Below, piece by piece: positions 7,032 through 15,738 of a DNA stretch of 64,000 nt. Below the pieces are notes generated by a model. That model was not told the DNA's origin and did no database searches. It worked only from the letters and a program-made list of their open reading frames with translations. The position numbers and the translations under genes were made by a program. The stretch is taken from NCBI RefSeq assembly GCF_037113415.1, contig NZ_CP146608.1, positions 2,872,501-2,936,500 on the forward strand, read 5' to 3'. Position 1 is the first letter of the stretch. Every line of letters begins with the position of its first letter. Source of the stretch: Devosia sp. XK-2 (GTDB taxonomy: Bacteria > Pseudomonadota > Alphaproteobacteria > Rhizobiales > Devosiaceae).

Positions 7032-8128
7032 AACGCCTGCGCCCCCTTTTGATCCTGTGTCTTGCGGCCCTGGCCGCGCCTGTTTTGGCACAGGGCAATG
7101 CTGCCGAGCAGATCAGCGACAATGTTTTCGGCCCCCGGCATCCCACCGATTATGCCTATGGCGCCTTTCAACGCGGCTATTTCCTGACGGCCCTGGAACT
7201 GGCCCTGCCTCGCGCAGAGCAGGGCGACGCAGCAGCGCAAACGCTGATTGCCGAAATTTACGCGCGCGGTCTTGGCGTGGCGCAAAGCGCCGAACGCGCC
7301 GCGGGCTGGTATCAGCTCGCCGCCAATAATGGCGATCGCCTCGCCGCCTTCGAATTGGGCATGCTCTATCAGGATGGTGTGGGCGTACCGCGCAACCGCC
7401 AGCGCGCCGCGGAACTCTTCAGGACCGCGGCAGAGGCCGGCTATATCCCGGCCAAATACAATCTGGCCCTGCTGCACGTGGAAGGCGTCTATGTCGACCC
7501 CAGCCTCACCACCGCCGCGTCCTTAATGAAAGAAGCAGCCGACGCCGAACTGCCAGAGGCGCTCTATGACTATGGCGCCATGCTGCTCGAAGGCGCTGGC
7601 CTGGCGCCGAACATCGAACTGGGCGCCGACTATATCCGGCGTGCCGCAGAAGCCGGTCTTGCCGATGCTCAGGTCGACTACGCCACCTTGCTCTATCTGG
7701 GTCAGGGGGTGGAGCAGGACATCGCCGCAGCCGCAAAATGGTACGGAATTGCCGCTGAAGCAGGCAATGTCGTCGCTCAAAATCGCTATGCCAAGCTGCT
7801 CGCGGTCGGCGAGGGCGTGACGCTCGATCTCGAGGAAGCCGCCATGTGGAGGGCTTTGGCGCGGCGCCAGGGCCTGACCGATCCCGATCTGGATCGTCTG
7901 CTGGTCTCCATACCACCCGATGCGCTGGCCAGCGCCGAGGAGCGGGCCCGCTTCTGGCCGTCCACCCCGTTGACTATCGAGACGATCGCCACCATTCCCA
8001 CTGTCGACGGCCCGGTCCTGCCCAGCCCGACCGATGCCGACAATGCGCCGAGCCAGGTGGTCGATCCCAATCCCGACGCGCCGCCAGCCGGCACGGGCGA
8101 AAGCGATCCTGACACGCAAGGCCCTTGA
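7028..8128 (+). CDS. Secreted Sel1-repeat protein
   Basis: This 366-residue protein starts with a cleavable signal peptide (MKRLRPLLILCLAALAAPVLA, cut before QGNA). About six Sel1-like (TPR-type) repeats of 35-36 residues follow, over about residues 60-290, recognised by recurring A-x-x-x-L-G-x-x-Y-x-x-G-x-G-V-x-x-x-x-x-x-A-A-x-W patterns. The last 60 residues are proline- and aspartate-rich and probably disordered. Sel1 proteins are periplasmic or extracytoplasmic scaffolds. The start codon overlaps the stop of the ThiE-like gene. The partner is unknown. Confidence 0.85.
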   Translation: MKRLRPLLILCLAALAAPVLAQGNAAEQISDNVFGPRHPTDYAYGAFQRGYFLTALELALPRAEQGDAAAQTLIAEIYARGLGVAQSAERAAGWYQLAANNGDRLAAFELGMLYQDGVGVPRNRQRAAELFRTAAEAGYIPAKYNLALLHVEGVYVDPSLTTAASLMKEAADAELPEALYDYGAMLLEGAGLAPNIELGADYIRRAAEAGLADAQVDYATLLYLGQGVEQDIAAAAKWYGIAAEAGNVVAQNRYAKLLAVGEGVTLDLEEAAMWRALARRQGLTDPDLDRLLVSIPPDALASAEERARFWPSTPLTIETIATIPTVDGPVLPSPTDADNAPSQVVDPNPDAPPAGTGESDPDTQGP

Positions 8129-8179
8129 ACCATATCCTGTTCTGGGGCAATAAGCCCGCCACACTTCAATCCAGCGGCA

Positions 8180-8221
8180 GGACCCTGTGGTCCCCTGGCC
8201 GGCCGGCAGACCAAATCTGCC
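8180..8221. other. Two hairpins in the leader of the suhB-like gene
   Basis: GGACC-CTGT-GGTCC (8180-8193) and GGCAGA-CCAAA-TCTGCC (8205-8221) are perfect small hairpins in the 130-bp gap between the Sel1 stop and the phosphatase start. There is no T-run. They may belong to a structured leader, or to an antisense RNA of the kind described near suhB in related bacteria. I could not match a known motif. Confidence 0.35.
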
Positions 8222-8258
8222 CGCCCCGACCACCGCATGAGCCCGCGAGCAAAACCTC

Positions 8259-9053
8259 ATGGCCCGTTCCGCCCTTCTCAACGTCATGGTCAGCGCCGCC
8301 ATCAAGGCCGGCAAATCGCTGGCGCGCGATTTCAACGAGGTCGAAAATCTCCAGGTTTCCCGCAAGGGCCCGGCCGATTTCGTCTCCAAAGCCGACCTGC
8401 GCGCCGAACAGATTGTCTATGACGAATTGCGCAAAGCTCGCCCCACCTATGCTTTCCTGATGGAAGAAGGCGGCGAGGTGGCCGGCACGGATGGCCAGCA
8501 TACCTGGATCATCGACCCACTCGACGGCACCACCAATTTCCTCCACGGCATTCCACTCTTTGCCGTCGCCATAGCCCTGCAGCGCGGCGGGGATATCGTC
8601 GCCTCGGTCATCTACAATCCCATCATGGATGAGCTCTTTACCGCCGAAAAGGGCGGTGGCGCCTGGCTGGCCGACCATAAGCGCCTGCGCGTTGCCGGTC
8701 GCCGGCACCTGTCCGACGCCGTGGTCTCCACCGGCATCAAGACCCAGGGCACCAGCAACGACACCCTGCAGCTTCGCCAATTGGCCAGCGTCAATCCGGC
8801 TGTGGCCGGCATCCGCCGCGGCGGCTCGATCTCCATCGACATGGCCTGGCTGGCCGCTGGCCGTTTCGACGCCCTCTGGGAAGCGGGCCTCCAACCCTGG
8901 GACGTGGCGCCGGGCCTGCTCATGGTCAGGGAGGCAGGTGGCCTGGTGACCGATCTTGCCGGCCAGCCAGGCTCGGTCTGGAACGGACAGATCGTGGCCG
9001 GTAACGAGACTTTGCAGGGCGTATTGCTCAAGACATTGCGGACCATTCAGTAG
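8259..9053 (+). CDS. suhB: Inositol monophosphatase family protein (SuhB type)
   Basis: This 264-residue Mg-dependent phosphatase shows both family signatures: WIIDPLDGTTNF with metal ligands D86 and D89 after the E69-E70 pair, and WDVAPGLLMVREAGG near the C-terminus. It hydrolyses inositol-1-phosphate or a related sugar phosphate. In enterobacteria SuhB also acts in rRNA transcription, but a motif-level reading cannot separate SuhB from CysQ or HisN relatives; the length and IDPLDGTTNF favour SuhB. The gene starts at the ATG at 8259, 130 bp after the Sel1 gene. Confidence 0.88.
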   Translation: MARSALLNVMVSAAIKAGKSLARDFNEVENLQVSRKGPADFVSKADLRAEQIVYDELRKARPTYAFLMEEGGEVAGTDGQHTWIIDPLDGTTNFLHGIPLFAVAIALQRGGDIVASVIYNPIMDELFTAEKGGGAWLADHKRLRVAGRRHLSDAVVSTGIKTQGTSNDTLQLRQLASVNPAVAGIRRGGSISIDMAWLAAGRFDALWEAGLQPWDVAPGLLMVREAGGLVTDLAGQPGSVWNGQIVAGNETLQGVLLKTLRTIQ

Positions 9054-9111
9054 CGCTGCCGTATTCCCGTCATAGCATCCCGTTAACCTTTTTAATTGTC
9101 ACGCCTTTCTC

Positions 9112-9133
9112 CCGCCTCTAGACTCAGAGGCGG
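9112..9133. promoter_or_regulatory. Inverted repeat upstream of the ExbB/MotA-like gene
   Basis: CCGCCTC-TAGACTCA-GAGGCGG is a perfect 7-bp inverted repeat 37 bases before the start codon. Its loop contains one GANTC site (GACTC). A TTAACC half-site, CtrA-like, lies about 25 bases upstream. Function is not known. Confidence 0.4.
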
Positions 9134-9169
9134 TTGATTTGCGCGCGCGAGGGGCAAGGTTCGGCAAAG

Positions 9170-10165
9170 ATGACGCAGACTTACGATCCCTATCACCTCG
9201 CCAGTCCGACGGTTTACCTCGTCAAAATCGTGATCTTCCTGGTGCTGGTGGGATTGGTCGCCGCCATCCTGATCACCAACATCGTCAGCTTCTTCTGGGC
9301 GAACCCCTTCATCAATTCGATGATTTTCTTCGCCCTCTTCGTCGGCATATTCCTCAGCTTCCGCCAGATTTTCCGGCTGTTTCCGGAAGTCAAATGGGTC
9401 AATTCCCTGCAGGACGGCAATGTCACCACCACCCGCCCGCCCGTGCTTTTGGCGCCGGTAGCCGGTATTTTGCGCGAACGCATTGGCGAGGCGGTCATTA
9501 CCCCCGCTTCGATGCGCTCCATTCTCGATTCAGTGGGCAACCGGCTCGACGAAGCCAAGGACACCTCGCGCTATCTGACCGGCCTGCTGGTCTTTCTGGG
9601 CTTGATGGGCACCTTTTACGGCCTGCTCGAAACCGTGGGTTCGGTGGCCGGGGTCATCAATGCGCTCGATGTCACCTCGGCCGATAGCGGGGCCCTGTTT
9701 GCCAATCTCAAGGAAGGGCTCGCCGCGCCGCTGGGCGGCATGGGCACCGCCTTCTCGTCCTCGCTGTTCGGCCTGGCCGGATCGCTGATCCTGGGCTTTC
9801 TCGATCTGCAGACCAGCCAGGCGCAAAACGCTTTCTATACCGATCTCGAGGACTGGATGACCTCGATGACCGAGCTCGACCATCCGGTCACCGCCATGCA
9901 GGCCAATTCCATGGGTGTCGCCGGCGCCGACATGCAGGCCATGATCGAGCGCATGGGCGCCAGCATGCAGAACCAGAACTCCTCGCAAAATGCCATTCGC
10001 GCCATGGCCGAACTGGCGCGCGGCATCGATGGCTTGGTCAAGCATATCCGTACCGAGCAGGAAGACTTGCGCCGCTATATCACCGAGCAGGGCGAAACCA
10101 ACCAGAAGCTGCGTGACCTGATCCAGGCCATGCTCGACGAAGCCGATAACGAGCGCCGGAACTAG
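9170..10165 (+). CDS. MotA/TolQ/ExbB-like proton-channel protein
   Basis: This 331-residue inner-membrane protein has two N-terminal hydrophobic helices (about residues 14-38 and 43-60). A second pair is in the core (about 135-160 and 190-220) around LTGLLVFLGLMGTFYGLLETVGSVAGV and GMGTAFSSSLFGLAGSLILGFLDL, the family's signature helices. A long hydrophilic C-terminus that probably forms coiled coil ends the protein. I chose the ATG at 9170. The gene is followed after three bases by a MotB/OmpA-like partner, so the pair probably forms a proton-driven stator or energy transducer acting on the envelope. It is not adjacent to flagellar genes. Confidence 0.82.
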   Translation: MTQTYDPYHLASPTVYLVKIVIFLVLVGLVAAILITNIVSFFWANPFINSMIFFALFVGIFLSFRQIFRLFPEVKWVNSLQDGNVTTTRPPVLLAPVAGILRERIGEAVITPASMRSILDSVGNRLDEAKDTSRYLTGLLVFLGLMGTFYGLLETVGSVAGVINALDVTSADSGALFANLKEGLAAPLGGMGTAFSSSLFGLAGSLILGFLDLQTSQAQNAFYTDLEDWMTSMTELDHPVTAMQANSMGVAGADMQAMIERMGASMQNQNSSQNAIRAMAELARGIDGLVKHIRTEQEDLRRYITEQGETNQKLRDLIQAMLDEADNERRN

Positions 10166-10168
10166 AAC

Positions 10169-11194
10169 ATGCCCGCAGCGCGCGCCCGCCGCAGACAGGA
10201 AGCCAATTACTGGCCCGGCTTTGTCGACGCGCTGTCGAGCCTCCTGCTCGTCATCATCTTCATGCTGTCCCTGTTCATGCTGACCCAGTTCTTCCTGGGC
10301 CAGGAAATCCAAGGCCGTGACACGGCATTGGCCCGGCTCAATAGCCAGATCGCCGAACTAACCGAATTGCTGCAGCTCGAACGCACTAATTCCGACGACC
10401 TCAACGCCCAATTGGCTACACTCACCGCCACCCTGGCCGGAGCCCAATCGGAAAACGATGCGCTGACCAGCCAATTGGCCGGTATCGATAGCGGGCTCGA
10501 CGAACGCGACAACACGATTGCTGGGCTCCAATCGGATCTGCTAGCCGCCGAAAAGCTCTCTGATGAGGCCAATGCCCAAGTCGCCTTGCTCAACCAGCAA
10601 TTGGCGGCGCTCAGAACCCAGATCGGTGCGCTCGAGGCCGCCCTCGAGGCCTCCGAGGCCCGCGACGCTGAATCGCGCACCCAGATCGCCGATCTCGGTC
10701 GCCGCCTCAACCTGGCGCTGGCCCAGCGCGTGCAGGACCTGGCCCGGTATCGGTCCGACTTCTTTGGCCGGCTGCGCGAAATCCTCGAAGACCGCGCCGA
10801 TGTCACTGTGGTCGGTGACCGCTTCGTCTTCCAGTCCGAAGTGCTGTTCGATCCCGGACAGGCGGATGTGAACGCCGCAGCCCTGCCCCAGCTCGATTCA
10901 CTTGCCGAGGCGATCCTGCAGCTCGAAACCGAGATTCCGACCGACATCAATTGGGTGTTGCGCATTGATGGCCACACCGATAGCCGCCCCATTTCCAATG
11001 CCCGCTTCCCCTCCAACTGGGAACTCTCGGCCGCCCGCGCCATTTCGGTGGCCCAATATCTGGTCTCGCGCGGCGTCTCGCCCAATCGCTTGGTCGCGGC
11101 GGGCTTTGGCGAATTCACCCCGCTCGACCCTGCCGAAAACGAAGAAGCCTATCGCCGCAACCGCCGCATCGAATTCAAGCTTACCGAAGGTTAG
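10169..11194 (+). CDS. MotB/OmpA-like peptidoglycan-binding protein with coiled coil
   Basis: This 341-residue protein has one N-terminal membrane helix (about residues 20-42, FVDALSSLLLVIIFMLSLFML) and then a long coiled coil (about 50-190, rich in L, A, Q and E heptads). A C-terminal OmpA-like domain carries the peptidoglycan-binding DGHTDSRPI, WELSAARAISVAQYLVSRG and NRRIEFKL motifs. The architecture is that of MotB-type stator partners with an unusually long coiled-coil spacer. It lies three bases after the ExbB/MotA-like gene and is translated with it. A peptidoglycan-anchored ion-driven complex is inferred; its target is unknown. Confidence 0.85.
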   Translation: MPAARARRRQEANYWPGFVDALSSLLLVIIFMLSLFMLTQFFLGQEIQGRDTALARLNSQIAELTELLQLERTNSDDLNAQLATLTATLAGAQSENDALTSQLAGIDSGLDERDNTIAGLQSDLLAAEKLSDEANAQVALLNQQLAALRTQIGALEAALEASEARDAESRTQIADLGRRLNLALAQRVQDLARYRSDFFGRLREILEDRADVTVVGDRFVFQSEVLFDPGQADVNAAALPQLDSLAEAILQLETEIPTDINWVLRIDGHTDSRPISNARFPSNWELSAARAISVAQYLVSRGVSPNRLVAAGFGEFTPLDPAENEEAYRRNRRIEFKLTEG

Positions 11195-11468
11195 CGACAT
11201 TGCGGGCAACACGCCAAGCCGCCCAACCGATCAGCCCCGGGTATGACCCAGGCAGATGAAGACCACCAACAGCGCCACGTCCTCTTTAACCCTAATGCCC
11301 GATCCAGCGTCCCCTGTTGCGCCACGGCAACGTCACAAAAAAGCCAGGATTTCCGCCACATCCGCGCCCCATTAGCTGGTGATTAACCAGTCTGGCACAC
11401 CCGGTTTTAAGATTAAGCGCGGTAAATGCTGCCCTTAAGATTTTAGCTTTCTCTCGTAGGAGCCCGCC

Positions 11469-11963
11469 TTGGCCATCCCCACCCCCATCAATACCGCCCT
11501 GCGCGCTGCAGCCATGATGCTGTTCGTCGTCGTCATCGCCGCCTGTTCGCGCAGCGCCACCGACAATGTCGGCCTGACCGGCGTCGGCAATACCGGCGCC
11601 GGTGCGCCGGGCAGCCAGCAGGAATTCATCGTCACCGTGGGTGATCGTGTGTTCTTTGAAACCGATTCCAGCTCGCTGACCAGCGAAGCCATGGCCACGC
11701 TCGACAAGCAGGCCCAGTGGCTCAACCAATATGCCAATTACCGCATCATGATCGAAGGCCATGCCGACGAACGCGGCACCCGCGAATACAATATCGCCCT
11801 GGGTGCCCGTCGCGCCTCGGTGGTGGTGAACTATCTGGTGAGCCGCGGCGTCAATGCCCAGCGCATTACCAGCCAGTCTTTCGGCAAGGAGCGCCCGGTG
11901 GCGATCTGTAACGACATTTCCTGCTGGAGCCAGAACCGCCGCGCCGTCACGGTCGTGCAGTAA
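11469..11963 (+). CDS. pal: Peptidoglycan-associated lipoprotein Pal
   Basis: This 164-residue outer-membrane lipoprotein has a lipobox at VIAAC with C26 as the lipidated residue. An OmpA-like domain with IEGHADERGTREYNIALGARRA, NYLVSRG and NRRAVTVV follows. I chose a TTG start at 11469 because AGGAG (11458-11462) sits six bases upstream. Pal links the outer membrane to peptidoglycan and works with TolB. The 274-bp gap upstream holds a CTGGT-GATTA-ACCAG hairpin and two TTAAGATT copies, probably promoter elements. Unlike the usual layout, tolQRAB are not directly upstream; cpoB does follow. Confidence 0.93.
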   Translation: MAIPTPINTALRAAAMMLFVVVIAACSRSATDNVGLTGVGNTGAGAPGSQQEFIVTVGDRVFFETDSSSLTSEAMATLDKQAQWLNQYANYRIMIEGHADERGTREYNIALGARRASVVVNYLVSRGVNAQRITSQSFGKERPVAICNDISCWSQNRRAVTVVQ

Positions 11964-12027
11964 GAAAAAGCGGCTTTCCGCCGGATCGGGGAGCCTTCGA
12001 GATCCAGTGAAAACTGGAGGCAAGAGT

Positions 12028-12063
12028 GCCCGGTGCCAAAATTTGGCCCGGGCGCTTTCTTTT
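12028..12063 (+). terminator. Terminator after pal
   Basis: GCCCGG(T)GCCAAA pairs with TTTGGCCCGGGC across one bulged T (12028-12053), followed by the T-rich GCTTTCTTTT. A small TCCAGT-GAAA-ACTGGA hairpin with a GNRA loop lies just upstream at 12003-12018. It separates pal from cpoB, possibly with partial read-through. Confidence 0.75.
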
Positions 12064-12137
12064 GACCAAAATTGCTCTTTATCCGCGGACGCATAAATCC
12101 CATCTTGGCCGGCATTGACAGCATTTCGGAGGCAGGC

Positions 12138-13157
12138 GTGACGCTTAGGAATTTGACGAAACTGGGCCGTGCGGCGCTATGCGCGCTGGGCGTCGGCCTC
12201 TGCGCTCCTGCGGCGCAGGCACAGACCGTACTGCCTCCGGGCGAATTGAGCGGCCTCAGCTTCAACAATGATGGCGGCCGCATTCTTGTTGCGCAGGCGG
12301 ACAATGCCCAGCTTCTGGTGCGGGTGCAGCAGCTTGAAGAGCAGATCCGCGTGCTCAATGGCCAGGTGGACGGCCTGACCTTCCAGCTCACCCAGCTTCA
12401 GGAAATTCTCAACCGCCTGCAGGAAGACAGCGAATTCCGCTTCCAGGCGCTGGAAGGCGGTGGCCCGGGAAACGGTGATGCGGCAACCGGTGCAGGCGGC
12501 GCGACGCAGCCTGAGGCGTTGCCGCAAAACCCAGCCACAAACGAAATGGACGTTCCCCTGACCGACATTCCCGAGCAGGGCGTGCAGCCCCTGCCCGGCG
12601 AAATCGAGTTCGACCCGACCTTTGACGATGGATCGGTGCCCATGGACGATCTGGGCGCCTCCGGCGATCCGCTGGTCGGCACCGGACAGGCCGGCGGGCT
12701 GGACCTGATTACCGGCCAGCCGCTGGATCTCAACTATGATCCCGCTGCCAGCCAGACCGGCAATCCGGATGCCGATGCGCAATTCCGCGCCGGCTACGAG
12801 GCCATGCTTTCGGGCGATTACGAATTTGCCGAACAGCAATTCGGCCAGTTCATCGAGCTCTATCCGGACAACCCGCAGGTGGTCGATGCCGGCAATTGGC
12901 TGGGCGAATCCATGCTGGCCCGCGGCGCTTATGCCGAGGCCGCCGATGCATTGGTCGATGCCTATCAGAAAGACCCCAACCACGAACGGGCGCCCGACAT
13001 TCTGCTCAAGCTAGGCGTTTCGCTGGCCGGAGTGGGTGAGCGGGAAACCGCCTGCCGGACCTTCAACGAGGTCTCGACCCGCTATCCCGACACCATTCCG
13101 GCATTCCAGGCCCGGCTGGCCGAGGAAAAGGCAAAGGCTGAATGTCCACCGGCCTAA
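12138..13157 (+). CDS. cpoB: Cell division coordinator CpoB (YbgF, tol-pal associated)
   Basis: This 339-residue periplasmic protein starts at the GTG at 12138, six bases after GGAGG. This gives a clean signal peptide ending in CAPAAQA; an upstream in-frame TTG would spoil it. An N-terminal coiled coil (about residues 55-95, QLLVRVQQLEEQIRVLNGQVDGL) gives the trimerisation region. A low-complexity linker and C-terminal TPR repeats follow (about 210-330, AQFRAGYEAMLSGDYEFAEQ). CpoB coordinates Tol-Pal with peptidoglycan synthesis during constriction. The end overlaps the start of tilS by 16 bases. Confidence 0.93.
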   Translation: MTLRNLTKLGRAALCALGVGLCAPAAQAQTVLPPGELSGLSFNNDGGRILVAQADNAQLLVRVQQLEEQIRVLNGQVDGLTFQLTQLQEILNRLQEDSEFRFQALEGGGPGNGDAATGAGGATQPEALPQNPATNEMDVPLTDIPEQGVQPLPGEIEFDPTFDDGSVPMDDLGASGDPLVGTGQAGGLDLITGQPLDLNYDPAASQTGNPDADAQFRAGYEAMLSGDYEFAEQQFGQFIELYPDNPQVVDAGNWLGESMLARGAYAEAADALVDAYQKDPNHERAPDILLKLGVSLAGVGERETACRTFNEVSTRYPDTIPAFQARLAEEKAKAECPPA

Positions 13158-14416
13158 CGCCCGATCTGGGCGATCCGGAGGTGCTGGCGCGGCTCTTTGC
13201 GCCAGCGGCAAACCACCCGGCAATCGGCTTGGCCGTGTCCGGCGGACCGGATAGCCTGGCCCTGATGCTGCTGGCCCAGCGCTGGGCCAGCGCCCTGGCC
13301 GGGCCGCCGCGGCTGATCGTCTATGCCATGGACCATCAGCTCCGGCCTGAAGCGGCTGAGGAAGTGGCCATGGTGCTGCGCGAGGCCGAAGCTTTGGGAT
13401 TGTTCGCACATGGCCTGGCCTGGACCGGCGAAAAACCGCAGTCAGGCTTGCAGGAAGCCGCGCGGCAAGCGCGCTACCGGATCATTGGCCAAGCCATGAA
13501 GGCCGACGGCGCCACGCTGCTGCTCACCGCCCATCACCGCGCCGACCAGGCCGAAACCGTGCTGATGCGGCTGGCCCATGGCAGCGGTATCGAGGGCCTC
13601 AAGGGCATGACGCCGATGAGCCGCGTCGAGGGCGTGGCCGTGTTCCGGCCCCTGCTCGATGTCGAGCCGGCCAGCCTGGCGTTGGTGGTGCAGGAAGCCG
13701 GCCTCAACCCGATCCAGGACCCGTCCAATACCGATCTCAGCTATGAGCGCGTACGCTGGCGTAAGCGATTGCCGCTGCTGGCCGAGGATGGCCTCGACAG
13801 CGCCGCGCTCTCCCGTTTTGCCGCCCGGATGGCCGAGGCCGACCTCGCCCTCAACCAGATGGCCGACGCCGCCTTTGCCGAATTGGTGAGCCTTGACGGC
13901 TTTGGTGCCGCCAGCGTGCCGCAAGCCGCCTTTCAGGCGCTGAGCCCGGCCATTGGCCGACGGGTTTTGGCACGTACCCTCAACATTGTGGGCGGCCGGC
14001 AAAAGCCGCGCGCCCTGGGCCAGGTCGAAAAGCTCTACGACCAGATCGCGGCGGGCAACCTGCCCAGGGCCGCGACCTTGCTGGGTGCCGTGGTGCGATT
14101 GAAGGCAGAGGCCCTGACTGTGTCGCGCGAACCGGGCCGGGCCCTGCCCGAGCCTTGCGCGCTCGGTCCGCATGAGAAGCTGGTCTGGGACCAGCGCTTT
14201 CTCATCACCAATGTTTCGGACACCGCGGGCCTCGTCGCCGGCGCCACTGACTTCATGCCCCGCCACCGGCTGGAAAATTTTCTCGGCTTCAAGGTGACGA
14301 CGCCCGCCGAAGCCATCCGCACCGCGCCCCTGGTGCGCGACGGCAACGGAGACATTCTCGCCCTTGGCGGCTGGTCCTTCGACGAACGGATCAAGGTGGA
14401 ATTGCTGATCGACTGA
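13142..14416 (+). CDS. tilS: tRNA(Ile)-lysidine synthase
   Basis: This 424-residue cytoplasmic enzyme puts lysidine on the wobble C of tRNA-Ile(CAU) so that it reads AUA. The PP-loop ATP motif AVSGGPDS is near residue 31. YAMDHQLRPEA, AHHRADQAETVLMRL with the catalytic HHR..QAET, and DPSNTDLSYERVRWR complete the synthase domain. The C-terminal domain is shorter than in E. coli, as in many alphaproteobacteria. It overlaps cpoB by 16 bases and is probably the last gene of that operon. The ftsH gene that often follows tilS is not here. Confidence 0.93.
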   Translation: MSTGLTPDLGDPEVLARLFAPAANHPAIGLAVSGGPDSLALMLLAQRWASALAGPPRLIVYAMDHQLRPEAAEEVAMVLREAEALGLFAHGLAWTGEKPQSGLQEAARQARYRIIGQAMKADGATLLLTAHHRADQAETVLMRLAHGSGIEGLKGMTPMSRVEGVAVFRPLLDVEPASLALVVQEAGLNPIQDPSNTDLSYERVRWRKRLPLLAEDGLDSAALSRFAARMAEADLALNQMADAAFAELVSLDGFGAASVPQAAFQALSPAIGRRVLARTLNIVGGRQKPRALGQVEKLYDQIAAGNLPRAATLLGAVVRLKAEALTVSREPGRALPEPCALGPHEKLVWDQRFLITNVSDTAGLVAGATDFMPRHRLENFLGFKVTTPAEAIRTAPLVRDGNGDILALGGWSFDERIKVELLID

Positions 14417-14444
14417 CCGGACGGATCGATCCGGCGGCATCACC

Positions 14445-14484
14445 CCACCCTTGATCCCCCGCCATGGCGGGGGATCAAGGGTGG
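14445..14484. terminator. Perfect 40-bp palindrome between convergent genes
   Basis: CCACCCTTGATCCCCCGCCA is followed without gap by its exact reverse complement, giving a 20+20 bp perfect palindrome. It lies 28 bases after the tilS stop and four bases before the stop of the convergent anti-sigma gene. It could be a bidirectional terminator, although T-runs are missing, or a copy of an intergenic repeat. Confidence 0.6.
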
Positions 14485-14488
14485 CGGT

Positions 14489-15202
14489 TCAAATCTGGTG
14501 CACTTCGCCCAGGGCCACGACCGGCCCGGTCGCCTTACCTTCTGGCGCCCCGCCCTTGGGTTCGAGCGTAACGGCCAGTACCGAGCCTTCGCCCCAGCCA
14601 GCCTGGACCTCCTCGCTCAGTTCCACCACCGAGCGCCTATTGACCGGGATAACACCCATGGAAATGGGATCCCGGCCACCCTGGATGGCCCAGAGTTCGA
14701 GATCGCGATCTGAGGGGACCTCACCCGAAAGGGCCGTCAGCCGCACCGCGCCGGAGCCGTCATAAAGCGCCAGGAACCGCACATCGCTGCCCTCGGCCGC
14801 GAGCGCGGCGACGAGCTGGGTCGTCAGGCTGGTCACATCTGGTGCTGGCCGCATGAGGTTGAGCCCGATGGCAGCGACGGCAACCGCCAAGGCGCCGGCG
14901 GCGACGCTGCGCCAAAGGACCAGGCTGTTCCAAAAGGATGGCCTATCTGCGGGCCCAAACAAGCGTGCCTCGATCCTGGCAAAGGCATGGGCGGGCGCGG
15001 CCACTGCGGCAAATTCGCCATCCAGCGCCGCAAAGCGGGTCGCCCAGAAATCCCGCTCTGCCTGCAGGCCGGGATCGGCGGCGATCAGCGCCTCGACACG
15101 CGCATGCTCGGCCGGCCCGAGCAGGCCCAGGACATATTCGGCCACCAGCGCGCCCCGCGCCGTGCCGCCAATATCGTCTCCTGCGCTCATGCCGTCAGAC
15201 AC
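14489..15202 (-). CDS. Anti-sigma factor, RskA/anti-sigma-K type
   Basis: This 237-residue single-pass membrane protein has an N-terminal cytoplasmic anti-sigma domain (about residues 15-75, LVAEYVLGLLGPAEHARVEALIAADPGL...FWATRFAALD). One membrane helix lies at about 97-115 (SVAAGALAVAVAAIGLNL). The extracytoplasmic RskA domain follows with FLALYDGSGAVRLTALSGEVPSDRDLELWAIQGG. No HxxxCxxC zinc motif is present. It would hold the co-encoded ECF sigma factor at the membrane until an envelope signal triggers release. It overlaps the end of the sigma gene by 16 bases, so the two are coupled. Confidence 0.88.
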   Translation of the reverse strand: MSDGMSAGDDIGGTARGALVAEYVLGLLGPAEHARVEALIAADPGLQAERDFWATRFAALDGEFAAVAAPAHAFARIEARLFGPADRPSFWNSLVLWRSVAAGALAVAVAAIGLNLMRPAPDVTSLTTQLVAALAAEGSDVRFLALYDGSGAVRLTALSGEVPSDRDLELWAIQGGRDPISMGVIPVNRRSVVELSEEVQAGWGEGSVLAVTLEPKGGAPEGKATGPVVALGEVHQI

Positions 15203-15738
15203 TCTCTGAGTTTGATCAGGCTGCGGCGCAGCCAGGTTCGCATTGTGTTGAGCGGCACCGAGAAACGCTGCGCCAGCTCGTCATAACTATAGCCATCGAG
15301 GTAAGCGCCGCGCACGGCCTCGGCTCTGTCCGGCTCCAGGGTCGCCAGGCAGGTCTCGATCCTTTGTCCATCCTCGCTGGACTGTGCCAGTCGTTCCGGG
15401 CTCGGTCCGGTATCGGCAATCTCCATGGCCGCATCCAGACCGTCGCCGGCTGGCCGGCGCGCCCGGACCATGTCGAGCGCATGATTACGTGCGATGGCCA
15501 CCAGCCAGCTGATGGGCGAATATTGCCCATCTACATAACGGTCGGATCGCTGCCAGATCTTGATATAGACCTCCTGTATCGCCTCTTCGGCCTCGGCCCT
15601 GTTTTTCAAGATACGCAGCACCACGCCGAACAGTTTCGCGCTGGTGCGTTGATAGAGAGCGCGGAATGCCAGCCGGTCGCGCAGCGCACAGCGCGCGATC
15701 AAATCCGCAATCTCGGCGGTTCCGGATTGTTGTGGCAT
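15187..15738 (-). CDS. ECF-family RNA polymerase sigma factor
   Basis: This 183-residue group 4 sigma factor has region 2 in about residues 10-90, with AFRALYQRTSAKLFGVVLRIL and EAIQEVYIKIWQ...SWLVAIARNHALDMVR. Region 4 is in the C-terminus, with YSYDELAQRFSVPLNTMRTWLRRSLIKLREC. It resembles SigK-type factors paired with RskA. I chose the ATG at 15738 because the upstream in-frame stretch has no homology-like sequence. It is co-transcribed with the anti-sigma gene. A TGTCCC element about 55 bases upstream of the start may be its own promoter, but this is weak. Confidence 0.9.
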   Translation of the reverse strand: MPQQSGTAEIADLIARCALRDRLAFRALYQRTSAKLFGVVLRILKNRAEAEEAIQEVYIKIWQRSDRYVDGQYSPISWLVAIARNHALDMVRARRPAGDGLDAAMEIADTGPSPERLAQSSEDGQRIETCLATLEPDRAEAVRGAYLDGYSYDELAQRFSVPLNTMRTWLRRSLIKLRECLTA

